A stretch of DNA of 9,572 bases, taken from positions 1 to 9,572 of the forward strand of contig JBKJLF010000222.1 of assembly GCA_046597185.1 (NCBI GenBank). The letters run 5' to 3'. This DNA comes from CAMBDR01 sp046597185. Its GTDB lineage: Bacteria > Pseudomonadota > Gammaproteobacteria > Burkholderiales > Burkholderiaceae_D. The translations under genes and the position numbers were made by a program. Within the stretch, counting starts at the first letter, position 1; every line of letters starts with the position of its first letter. Shown here piece by piece: positions 1 through 6,381 of the stretch. The notes under the pieces are model-generated. The model saw only the letters and a program-made list of their open reading frames with translations. It was not told where the DNA came from and did not search any database.

Positions 1-2
1 AA

Positions 3-1100
3 AACACCAGCCGGAATTGGAAGAGCTTGGTTGCCTTGATAAAGATCATTCTGGAATGTGTGCTCGCATTTTCGCTGGTGTGCCTCGCGCTTGAAGGGCT
101 AAGCCGATTGGCTCATCTGGGCAAGCGGCCAATGATTCCCTTTATTTCCGACAGCTATGGCAACCCGCGCATGCCGGGGCATTTTTCCAGCAACATCAAG
201 TTTCCTGGGGGTGAACCGTTTAAGGTGTGTACCGACAGTAACGGGCTGCGCGCTGTGCGTTGTGATGTGACCGATGCCAATCATGGGGTGTTGGTGGTTG
301 GTGATTCTCAGGCCATGGGTTGGGGCATGGATTTTACCGACACCTACGCCTATCATGTTGCCCAGGGATTGCCTGGGTTTACGCCCGACAATGTCAGGGC
401 AATGGCTGTTGCTGGTGCCGATGTAGAATCGTTGCAAACTTGGGCGGCTGCCTTGCCAGGCAAGGCGCAAAACAAAACCAAGCTCAATATCATTACCCTG
501 AATCTTGGCAATGACCTTGATGAAATGTACTTTGGCCGGGCCAGCCTTTCCGTCGCACGGTTCAATGCAGCGCAGGAGTGGCTCTTGACACATAGTGTGT
601 TCATGCTCGATTTCATGATCTTCAAAAGTATCGTCCTTCAGGCTGATTGGCCATTGCCCCCTGGGGCCAATCCGGTGCTATTTGCACTAAACAAGTCGGA
701 ACTTGAACACTTTGTTGATGCCACAGTTACGGCAATTGATAAATTAGCCAAGCGACTGCCGCCAACCGAGCGTACAGTGGTTCTTTTGCTACCCAATGAC
801 TATCAGATCAATGCGTCCGAGTTTAATAAATATCGTCGTTTTTATCCCAAAGAAAGTCAATTTTTATCATGGCAACGCCGTGTTGGCGAAGCAAGTAAAT
901 TGCTTGATCATTTCGAGAGCGATATCGGCAAACGACTGGTTGCTCAGGGTTACCGTGTTGCACAACCCACGGCTGCGCTTAAAACCTTTCCTGTTGATAA
1001 GATCCTTGATCGTAGCAGTCACCACTTCACCCGCTTTGGCCAAACTATTTTGGCAAAAAGCATTACCGATTCGCTTGCTGATAACAATGATAAACACTGA
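3..1100 (+). CDS. Membrane-anchored SGNH/GDSL-hydrolase-like protein, 5' end probably outside window
   Basis: A probable inner-membrane-anchored, periplasm-facing SGNH-fold protein. The first in-window start is TTG at 27, but the frame is open to the left edge. The purine stretch GGAAGAG ends only one base before that TTG, too close to serve it, so the real start is probably just upstream. Residue numbers count from the TTG. A hydrophobic anchor covers residues 2-22. Block I is VVGDSQAMGWG with the nucleophile Ser94, and a block III-like NLGND lies at 160-163 in the sequence LNLGND. The C-terminal block SHHFTRFG at 331-338 has His333 where the catalytic His is expected, but Ser331 where relatives have Asp; Asp328 is the nearest acid. 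It overlaps the next gene, a paralogue, by 14 bp. SGNH proteins of this build often deacetylate or acetylate glycans beside MBOAT acyltransferases; substrate here is unknown. The fold call is good, activity is uncertain. Confidence 0.78.
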   Translation, partial: NTSRNWKSLVALIKIILECVLAFSLVCLALEGLSRLAHLGKRPMIPFISDSYGNPRMPGHFSSNIKFPGGEPFKVCTDSNGLRAVRCDVTDANHGVLVVGDSQAMGWGMDFTDTYAYHVAQGLPGFTPDNVRAMAVAGADVESLQTWAAALPGKAQNKTKLNIITLNLGNDLDEMYFGRASLSVARFNAAQEWLLTHSVFMLDFMIFKSIVLQADWPLPPGANPVLFALNKSELEHFVDATVTAIDKLAKRLPPTERTVVLLLPNDYQINASEFNKYRRFYPKESQFLSWQRRVGEASKLLDHFESDIGKRLVAQGYRVAQPTAALKTFPVDKILDRSSHHFTRFGQTILAKSITDSLADNNDKH

Positions 1101-2157
1101 TATTCAACAATCGCCCGGAGGGAATAAAACACGCGGTTTAGCGTGGAAACGCAGCCTGCGTTGGCTCGGACTGGTTTTTTCCGGAATACTCATCCTCGTG
1201 GCAATTGCAGAATGCGGTTTGCGCGTGTTGCTTGGCGATGCCTATTTTTCGCCACCGATATTCAACCCTGCGGCAGGAAATGCGCCCTATGGCTTGGCTT
1301 CTGACAGGTTCAGTCGGATATATCAATTCGGACGCGTTCTCGATGTTAACAGCGATCAATCTGGTAATCGGCTTACTGTTAACGCCGCATCCAATGCGGC
1401 CGTCAAACTTCATGTGATTGGTGATTCACAGGTATTTGGTTGGGGACTGTCAGATCAGGAAACGGTGGCATCCCAATTGCAACAGATGCTGGGCAGCCGG
1501 ATTCAGGTGGTTAATCATGGCGTACCGGGTTATGGTTCGTTTGACTATTTATATGTATTAAAAAAAATCCCGGTAAATGAGGCGGTGATGGTGTTGCATA
1601 CTGAAGAAAACGATACCTGGGATGCCTATCGCCTGTTCCGCAGCGCGTATGTTCAATGTGGCTATCTGGTAACTTACCTGGACAAGGCCAGTCCAATCCG
1701 CTGCGGCATGATGAATTCGCGGACGGTACAGGGTGTTTTTGAACTTTGGGATCGATTCCAGCATTGGCATCGGCCCACGCCATTGGGATTTTCCCCGCAC
1801 TCGGCAGTCGTTGCCTCTGTTCTCAATAAGCGAATTGACGATTCTTATTCTTCCGAGCGCAAGCGTCGTGGCCATCAATTGATGTTTTCCATTGTTCCAT
1901 GGAAGGCGCGTTACTCGTCTGAGTGGTTGCTGCGCTACTCCCCGGCGCTGGCGCTGGCTACGGATGCAATCCCGACACCGTTTGCGGATGATGCAGGCAT
2001 GCTCAATCATTTTGCAAAGCACCCCAATTCCGCATCCCTGTACCTGGATGGCGATTCACACCTGTCGCCTGATGGTGCCAGATACTTGGCAAAAAATTTA
2101 GTAGAACTTGCAATTGGACGGCTTTCTGTAACCGAGGCTGACATTAAAAACCCATGA
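1087..2157 (+). CDS. Membrane-anchored SGNH/GDSL-hydrolase-like protein, second copy
   Basis: A 356-residue paralogue of the preceding gene. ATG at 1087 is chosen because it gives a short basic N-terminus followed by a single membrane helix (about 26-44). The same frame continues upstream to 796, but that part lies inside the previous gene and lacks any family features. Block I is VIGDSQVFGWG with Ser114. A Gly-rich block II-like HGVPGYGS lies at 144-151. A block III-like EENDTWD has Asn175. The C-terminal block DGDSHLSPDG at 321-330 supplies Asp323 and His325 in the D-x-H arrangement seen in AlgJ/AlgX-like acetyltransferases. All catalytic elements therefore look intact, unlike the first copy. 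The catalytic domain should face the periplasm. It starts inside the last codons of the previous gene, with no strong ribosome-binding site, so it is probably translationally coupled. The likely role is ester transfer or hydrolysis on an envelope glycan or modified product; the substrate is unknown. Confidence 0.82.
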   Translation: MINTDIQQSPGGNKTRGLAWKRSLRWLGLVFSGILILVAIAECGLRVLLGDAYFSPPIFNPAAGNAPYGLASDRFSRIYQFGRVLDVNSDQSGNRLTVNAASNAAVKLHVIGDSQVFGWGLSDQETVASQLQQMLGSRIQVVNHGVPGYGSFDYLYVLKKIPVNEAVMVLHTEENDTWDAYRLFRSAYVQCGYLVTYLDKASPIRCGMMNSRTVQGVFELWDRFQHWHRPTPLGFSPHSAVVASVLNKRIDDSYSSERKRRGHQLMFSIVPWKARYSSEWLLRYSPALALATDAIPTPFADDAGMLNHFAKHPNSASLYLDGDSHLSPDGARYLAKNLVELAIGRLSVTEADIKNP

Positions 2158-2161
2158 CTCA

Positions 2162-3145
2162 ATGAGTAGCGTAATGAACCAACATCAAAAAAATGAGTTT
2201 TTTAGTGTCGAGGAATCACGTCATCGGCTTGACCAATTACTGCAGCCGATCGGACTGAACGATTTCTTGTCAGAATATTGGGATAAACAACCGTTGTTTG
2301 TTTCCGGCTCCGAAAACCGGTTCAACGACTTGGGCGATGCCACCAAACTACGCGCGCTAATTGAAAGCGGTAGTCCATGGCAGTTCCGTCGTTTGCCGGA
2401 AATGTATCTTGATGGTGGCTTTATTGCTCATGAAGAGCTGGTTCGTACTTATATTGACATGGATAATCGTCAGGCAACCGCGCCGATTTTGCCACGGATC
2501 AAAAAATTACTCCATGCGGGTGCAACGGTGAATTGCTTTGGTCAGGAACCGCATTTTCCGGTCCTTCATGCAATGCGGAGGGACATTGCGCTTGCACTGT
2601 CTGCCGAGGTTGAGGCCAGTTTCTTTTACTCTCAGCGCGACCACCGCGGTTTGGCACCACATTATGACTGTGTCGAGATTTTTGTTTTGCAAGTCAGTGG
2701 CAGCAAGCGTTGGCATGTTTCTAATCAACGCGTCATGAATCCGGTGGTCGGTTATGGTACTGCAACAACCTACGACCATACTGCGGGGCATGCCACTATC
2801 GAATTGGAACCAGGTGATTTGTTGTATATGCCGCGTGGCACTTTTCATCACGCCTGTGCTATTACTGATGAATCGCTACATGTTACTCTGGCGGTCAAAT
2901 TGCCAATGTATGTCGATTTGCTGGAAGCATTAATAAAAACAGCCCCGGAGTGCGATCCCGTTCGTGAGTATTTGCCAATCAATGGCCCTGCTTCATGGGC
3001 CAGTGCTGGCCCGGAATTACTCAAGCGTTTGTCCGCCGCAGTTGAAACAGCCGAATTTCGGGCGGCGGTTCAGTCCCGGCTCATTACTCGTTCCGCGTTC
3101 CTGAGTGATACATTGATCCCCTCTACCAATAAAGAAATCCAATGA
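2162..3145 (+). CDS. JmjC/cupin-type Fe(II)/2-oxoglutarate oxygenase, ribosomal-oxygenase-like
   Basis: A cytosolic 327-residue oxygenase of the JmjC-cupin type (the family with YcfD/RoxA and human MINA53/NO66), which hydroxylates protein side chains using Fe(II), O2 and 2-oxoglutarate. The N-terminal part matches the family (LNDFLSEYWDKQPLFVSG, 32-49). The metal site is visible: His167 and Asp169 in APHYDCVEIFVLQVSG, then His229 in MPRGTFHHA, followed by SLHVTLAV at 238-245, as in NO66/MINA. The C-terminal part (about 250-327) is shorter and helical. Known family members act on Arg or His of ribosomal proteins. Here the gene sits in a cluster of modifying enzymes, with no ribosomal gene nearby, which suggests another protein or peptide substrate (inference). 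It starts 4 bp after the previous stop; a second ATG at 2174 is a possible alternative start, and neither has a strong ribosome-binding site. Its stop overlaps the next start (ATGA). Confidence 0.85.
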   Translation: MSSVMNQHQKNEFFSVEESRHRLDQLLQPIGLNDFLSEYWDKQPLFVSGSENRFNDLGDATKLRALIESGSPWQFRRLPEMYLDGGFIAHEELVRTYIDMDNRQATAPILPRIKKLLHAGATVNCFGQEPHFPVLHAMRRDIALALSAEVEASFFYSQRDHRGLAPHYDCVEIFVLQVSGSKRWHVSNQRVMNPVVGYGTATTYDHTAGHATIELEPGDLLYMPRGTFHHACAITDESLHVTLAVKLPMYVDLLEALIKTAPECDPVREYLPINGPASWASAGPELLKRLSAAVETAEFRAAVQSRLITRSAFLSDTLIPSTNKEIQ

Positions 3146-4323
3146 CCGTTGAGCTTAAAGAAATCATCCAGCGGCGCACAGGTACATTACCGGATGTGAG
3201 TACTTTGCGCAGGCTTTTCGGTGAATCGTGGCAACCGATTAGTCCGGCTGATACGTTTAATTTCGCTAAACGCTATTGCCAACTGGCTTTACAGATGCCA
3301 CGTGAGTTGGCAAAGGATGTTGCCGAACAAGGTGCCGATGCCTTGATCAAATTCATTGCCGAATTTCCATCTGTACTTGAGCAGGAGATTCTCAGTCTGG
3401 CCGCTTTTCACGGAGAAATCAAATCTGCGTGGGAAGAGCCCCATGTCAGCATCTTTGTTGCCTTGTGTAACACTGTGCATGACGTTTGGGCACATTTGGT
3501 CGGCCCAGAAGCCAAAGACGATGGTGCGATTGAAATGCAACTGCTTTCCACGCACGTTTCTACTGCCCTGGATTATGGTGCTGGTGCCGGTCATTTCAGT
3601 TTAGTATTGGCGGGGCATGGGGTTGCGGTTGATGTGGTCGAAGTGGACCCGGTCAAAGTCGAATTTTTGCGCTTTCGGGCAAGCATGGCCAAGCTTGATG
3701 ACAAAATCCGCTTGGGCAGCCATCGCACCCATTACGACATGATTGTCGCTATCAATGTGCTTGATCATATGGAGCAACCGTTGTCGGCAATTCGGTTTTT
3801 TGCAAATCACTTGCATGCTGGCGGTATTCTTTACACGCTTGCGGCGTTCCCGAACGACGGTTGGCATCAGGCCGATCCGAAAGCAATCGAATCCTGCGCC
3901 GAGGTTTTATGGCGTCATTTTGCGTTAAGCGCCATACCCACAGTAATACCTTGGTTTGACGGTTTCATCCGTCGTGGCGAGTTATCCGACACAACCGATT
4001 TTTGCGCACGTTATCCCTGTCTGCATCCCAAAGCACAATTTCAGCCAGAAGCGGGTACAACAGACAGTTTGCTGATATCAAAGTCATTTTATACAAAACC
4101 CTGCTCACTAAACAATGATTGCATTGAACTGTGTCGGGAATTTGACGGTACACGCACATTGGGTGATTTGGCGGCTGAAATGGAATGCAATCCGGAAGAG
4201 TTGATTTCATTTTGCCGTTTCCTTGAAGCACAGCGGCAATTTTGTTGGCTTGATAGGCCAGTTGAGAACATGGTTGGAAACGAGGTCAAGGTATCGCAAA
4301 CAGCGATGAAAGAAATTTCTTGA
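3142..4323 (+). CDS. SAM-dependent methyltransferase with C-terminal PqqD-like winged-helix domain
   Basis: A 393-residue protein in three parts. Residues 1-130 are helical and unrecognised. Residues about 138-235 form a class I methyltransferase fold: motif I ALDYGAGAGHFS (142-153), an acidic motif II VDVVEVDP (163-170) and a motif IV region YDMIVAINVLDHM (198-210), followed by LHAGGILYTLAAFP. Residues about 320-371 look like a winged helix of the PqqD/RRE type, with CREFDGTRTLGDLAAEM (331-347) resembling the family pattern of hydrophobic-x-x-DG-x-x-t-v-x-e-i-a. In RiPP pathways such domains bind the leader of a precursor peptide; similar modules also occur in other protein-modifying enzymes. 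The first codons overlap the JmjC gene stop by ATGA, so the two are probably made together. The methyl acceptor is unknown; a peptide or protein is favoured by the C-terminal domain (inference). Confidence 0.82.
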   Translation: MTVELKEIIQRRTGTLPDVSTLRRLFGESWQPISPADTFNFAKRYCQLALQMPRELAKDVAEQGADALIKFIAEFPSVLEQEILSLAAFHGEIKSAWEEPHVSIFVALCNTVHDVWAHLVGPEAKDDGAIEMQLLSTHVSTALDYGAGAGHFSLVLAGHGVAVDVVEVDPVKVEFLRFRASMAKLDDKIRLGSHRTHYDMIVAINVLDHMEQPLSAIRFFANHLHAGGILYTLAAFPNDGWHQADPKAIESCAEVLWRHFALSAIPTVIPWFDGFIRRGELSDTTDFCARYPCLHPKAQFQPEAGTTDSLLISKSFYTKPCSLNNDCIELCREFDGTRTLGDLAAEMECNPEELISFCRFLEAQRQFCWLDRPVENMVGNEVKVSQTAMKEIS

Positions 4324-4349
4324 TTTTTAATGACTGTATCGTGAATTAT
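4320..4349 (+). promoter_or_regulatory. Weak candidate promoter before the diiron protein gene
   Basis: The 46-bp gap between the methyltransferase and the diiron gene contains TTGATT (4320-4325) and AATTAT (4344-4349) with 18 bp between them, each matching a sigma-70 hexamer at four of six positions. A better -10-like TATAAA at 4347 gives a 21-bp spacer, which is too long. This gap is AT-rich and is one of the few real intergenic spaces in the operon, but the match is weak and could be chance. Confidence 0.2.
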
Positions 4350-4369
4350 AAAAAGACAAGGAAAATACA

Positions 4370-5095
4370 ATGATAGGTTCAAAAATCCGATCAGTGATCA
4401 CACATTTTTTATTGCCGCTTTTTTGGAAAAAAGATACTGAAAATGCAGCCAAAGCATTGAAGCAGTTTTCCGAAGTTGAATTCGATAGCGCATGGCAATA
4501 TTTGAATGCGATGAATCATGTTGATGTGCCGAAAACGCAATTGATGTTGTTTGAAAATCTTTTGGAAGAGATGGAGCACTCGGATGCCTTTCTTCACAGT
4601 GCGCACCAGTTAGCAACACAACGTCTTGCTGGGCAGCAAAAAGCCCGCACGGTGTTGGTTAATCATGCCCGGCAAATTCCGTATTTTCTGGCCTTTGCCC
4701 ACGAGAGCGAAAAAGCAATTTGCGCCCAGTTCAAGGGATATGCCCGTGCATGCCAGCATTTGCCGACAGTCGCAAAGGTTTTCAACGAAATCGCGTGCGA
4801 GGAAGAGAAGCATGAGCGCGAAGCCCATGTCGCATTGGTAACATTAATTGGGTCACGCCAATTGGCAGCTCGTCTGGTTTGGCAGGTGCGTTTGAATAAA
4901 TCCTGGCAATCATGGATGCGCGGTACAAAATATATTGGTGAATTTATGTTTGCATTTTGGTTAGGTGCGGTTTACTTCCTTTTTGGCCCTATTCTGCGCG
5001 GCTATTGCACGCGCCGCCTGGTAACTGAGAATATGAATACGCAAGCTATTACACAAACGGATATCACAATGACTAAATTAGGGGAAGTGAAATGA
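4370..5095 (+). CDS. Ferritin-like diiron protein with C-terminal membrane segment
   Basis: A 241-residue, mostly helical protein with the ligand spacing of a ferritin-like diiron carboxylate site. ExxH occurs twice: Glu67/His70 in FENLLEEMEHSDAF and Glu145/His148 in CEEEKHEREAH. Extra carboxylates on partner helices are likely Glu35 or Glu37 and Glu112 or Glu114. The two ExxH motifs are 78 residues apart, as in COQ7/MiaE/rubrerythrin-like four-helix bundles. A hydrophobic stretch at about 191-208 (EFMFAFWLGAVYFLFGPILRGYC region) should anchor or dock the protein to the membrane; the N-terminus is also hydrophobic at 8-19. Such enzymes hydroxylate, desaturate or handle peroxide; which of these applies cannot be read here. 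ATG at 4370 has AAGGA seven bases upstream. It overlaps the next gene by ATGA. It is not obviously COQ7 or MiaE, and its context favours oxidation of the cluster's product (inference). Confidence 0.72.
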   Translation: MIGSKIRSVITHFLLPLFWKKDTENAAKALKQFSEVEFDSAWQYLNAMNHVDVPKTQLMLFENLLEEMEHSDAFLHSAHQLATQRLAGQQKARTVLVNHARQIPYFLAFAHESEKAICAQFKGYARACQHLPTVAKVFNEIACEEEKHEREAHVALVTLIGSRQLAARLVWQVRLNKSWQSWMRGTKYIGEFMFAFWLGAVYFLFGPILRGYCTRRLVTENMNTQAITQTDITMTKLGEVK

Positions 5096-5973
5096 ATACG
5101 GAAGTGACGATCGATCAGTTGATGGCGAACCACGATACTGATCCCGCATTGGCTGGGCAACAAATCAGAGGGCTACTTGATACAGGTGTGGATGAGAATG
5201 ACTTGCCGCGATTCGCCTGGTTAATCAACCACGTTATCGGTGAATTACTGCATGGCTGGCCCGAAGCACACCAATTACAGCGCAAACTCCAGCCACATAG
5301 CAAGCATCGCGCCGTGTTGCGCCATCGTGCGGTTGCCGCGTTGTGCGCGGGCGCGCCCCTTGATGCCTGGAACGAGCAGGTTTGCCTCAGTCTTGAAACA
5401 GGGGCCAGTCGTGCCCAGGCAGAGGTGGCAATCCGGCTGGGCGTATTGCAACATGAAGCCGCCAACGTCCATCCTGATGCGTTGGTGCAGGTCATACTCC
5501 CTTTGTTTGCAGAAATGCAGGAGTGGCGTGACTATGGGCCATTGGGCGACATTTTTGCTGCATCACTGAACAACATCATTTCCGGCCTGCTTGATCACAA
5601 AGAGCTTGATATTACCAATTCCAAGCATTGTGATGTCATGGAGCAGGGCTCGCGGCTTTGTCGGCAAATATGGCAGACAGCGGGGAGCTGGCTGCATTGT
5701 GAGCGCGCTGATTATTTGGTTGCAATAGCCTGCAACCGGATCGGAAATTGGCCCGCTGCGGCCGACGCCGCGCAAGCCGGGCTCAACACAATCGCATCCA
5801 ATGGTGTCGAAGAGGTGGATCAGGCGTTCCTGTTGCTTGAGCTGGCCCGCGCCCAGCGGGAAATGGGGCGTCAGGACGAGCACATTGTCAGCCGTAACGC
5901 CGCTTTCGCGTTGGCTGAACGGTTCGATGAGGATGGCCTGCGTGAGTGGTTCGACTCAAGGGCTGCGGCATAA
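5092..5973 (+). CDS. Unrecognised helical-repeat (TPR-like) protein
   Basis: I do not recognise this 293-residue protein. It is almost entirely helical and rich in Ala, Leu, Glu and Arg, with no signal peptide, membrane helix or obvious catalytic motif. The C-terminal part (about 205-275: ERADYLVAIACNRIGNW, PAAADAAQAGLNTIAS, then QAFLLLELARAQREMGRQ) looks like two to three TPR-type helical hairpins; the N-terminal part has similar helices (about 38-140) without clear consensus. Such proteins act as scaffolds or substrate adaptors. It begins on the ATGA overlap with the diiron gene and has a strong ribosome-binding site (AGGGGA, 5080-5085), so the two proteins probably work together, for example as enzyme and partner. 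It has scattered Cys residues (85, 98, 180, 190, 203, 214) with no metal-binding spacing apparent. It is the last gene before the leader of the small peptide. The CDS is certain, the function unknown. Confidence 0.75.
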   Translation: MNTEVTIDQLMANHDTDPALAGQQIRGLLDTGVDENDLPRFAWLINHVIGELLHGWPEAHQLQRKLQPHSKHRAVLRHRAVAALCAGAPLDAWNEQVCLSLETGASRAQAEVAIRLGVLQHEAANVHPDALVQVILPLFAEMQEWRDYGPLGDIFAASLNNIISGLLDHKELDITNSKHCDVMEQGSRLCRQIWQTAGSWLHCERADYLVAIACNRIGNWPAAADAAQAGLNTIASNGVEEVDQAFLLLELARAQREMGRQDEHIVSRNAAFALAERFDEDGLREWFDSRAAA

Positions 5974-6099
5974 GTTTGTGTGCCTTTTTTAGGCATAACA
6001 AGTCTTGGTGAGGTGGTTTTCAACTTCAACCAAGAATACCTTCGCAAATGAGTATCAATGATTTTGCGAATCTCTTTTCAACTTTAATCGGGAGTTATT
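5974..6099 (+). promoter_or_regulatory. 126-bp leader of the peptide gene with dyad and direct repeats
   Basis: This is the longest gene-free stretch inside the cluster. It holds an inverted repeat TTCGCAAA (6041-6048) and TTTGCGAA (6063-6070) with a 14-nt spacer, half-site centres 22 bp apart (about two helical turns). This dyad is flanked by two copies of TTTTCAACTT (6017-6026 and 6075-6084), both followed by a Y-A-A stretch. A 7-bp inverted repeat TCTTGGT/ACCAAGA lies at 6003-6009 and 6029-6035. The strong ribosome-binding site GGAG at 6091-6094 is five bases before the start codon. I could not find a convincing -35/-10 pair. The elements could be an operator, an mRNA hairpin, or both. Confidence 0.5.
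6041..6070. repeat. Perfect 8-bp inverted repeat, TTCGCAAA-N14-TTTGCGAA
   Basis: The two arms are exact reverse complements. The 14-nt spacer contains a further small TGA/TCA pairing (6049-6051 and 6055-6057). It lies 30 bp upstream of the peptide start codon, within the likely transcribed leader, so an operator for a dimeric regulator and an RNA stem-loop are both possible. Confidence 0.6.
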
Positions 6100-6315
6100 A
6101 TGGAAGATCCAAAGAAAGATAAGAAGTCCAGCAGCAAACTGAAAAAATTGGTCTACGCCAGCCTCGCAGGTGCGTTGGTTGGTGTGACATGTACTGCCGG
6201 AGCTGGACACGGCAATGCTTCGGCACACAGAACAACCAGTTTTGATTGGGATGCTGTGGAAGTTTCCAACACCGCCGCAGATACCAATGCACAACCAACT
6301 GGCTCAGCCAAATAA
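6100..6315 (+). CDS. Small signal-bearing peptide, candidate modified-peptide precursor
   Basis: A 71-residue peptide, not recognised as a named family. It has a lysine-rich start (KKDKKSSSKLKK, 5-16), a hydrophobic stretch LVYASLAGALVGVTCTAGAG (17-36), then a polar tail. This resembles a long Sec signal; possible cleavage after Ala42 (N-A-S-A) or Ala35 would leave HRTTSFDWDAVEVSNTAADT and further residues, about 29-36 in all. There is one Cys (31), and the residues before it (GVT) do not make a proper lipobox. ATG at 6100 has GGAG five bases upstream, the best site in the window. The gene is flanked by a structured leader and a strong hairpin and lies between two groups of modifying-enzyme genes, as precursor genes often do (inference). 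Alternatives are an ordinary small secreted protein or a membrane-attached assembly factor. Coding is likely; the precursor role is a hypothesis. Confidence 0.7.
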   Translation: MEDPKKDKKSSSKLKKLVYASLAGALVGVTCTAGAGHGNASAHRTTSFDWDAVEVSNTAADTNAQPTGSAK

Positions 6316-6329
6316 TGGTTGAGTAGGAC

Positions 6330-6363
6330 GTTTTGGCCGGGGCAGTATTGCAACGGCCAAAAC
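6330..6363 (+). promoter_or_regulatory. Strong hairpin after the peptide gene, possible attenuator or mRNA stabiliser
   Basis: GTTTTGGCCG (6330-6339) and CGGCCAAAAC (6354-6363) are a perfect 10-bp inverted repeat around a 14-nt loop that itself can form GCA/TGC. It begins 14 bp after the peptide stop codon and ends 18 bp before the next ATG. No T-run follows on the + strand, so it is not a standard intrinsic terminator. A hairpin between a precursor-type gene and its enzyme genes commonly raises the ratio of upstream to downstream product by partial termination or by protecting the mRNA 3' end; that role is inferred here. Confidence 0.6.
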
Positions 6364-6381
6364 TTAAGACAGATTCTCGTC

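Noticed and set aside
99..593. Long antisense frame of 164 codons within the first gene, and similar minus-strand frames elsewhere
   Set aside because: They mirror coding frames of well-supported + strand genes and show no recognisable domain or ribosome-binding site.
796..1086. Upstream extension of the second SGNH gene in the same frame
   Set aside because: It lies wholly inside the first SGNH gene in another frame and has no family motif; the ATG at 1087 gives the expected N-terminal membrane anchor.
1078..1095. Fur-box-like sequence (GATAA...AATGATAA) that would suit an iron-enzyme cluster
   Set aside because: It is a short AT-rich match inside the overlap of two coding regions with no promoter elements around it; chance is likelier.
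5979..5997. Possible terminator TGCCT-TTTTT-AGGCA after the helical-repeat gene
   Set aside because: The stem is only five to seven pairs, the T-run forms the loop rather than following the stem, so it is not a functional intrinsic terminator shape.
6172..6192. Lipoprotein reading of the small peptide with Cys31 as lipid site
   Set aside because: The preceding residues G-V-T do not fit a lipobox (usually Leu at -3 and Gly/Ala/Ser at -1).
6319..6381. TTG start giving 21 extra residues to the TPR-2OG oxygenase
   Set aside because: This stretch coincides with the perfect hairpin, TTG lacks a ribosome-binding site, and TPR-like sequence starts only after the ATG at 6382.
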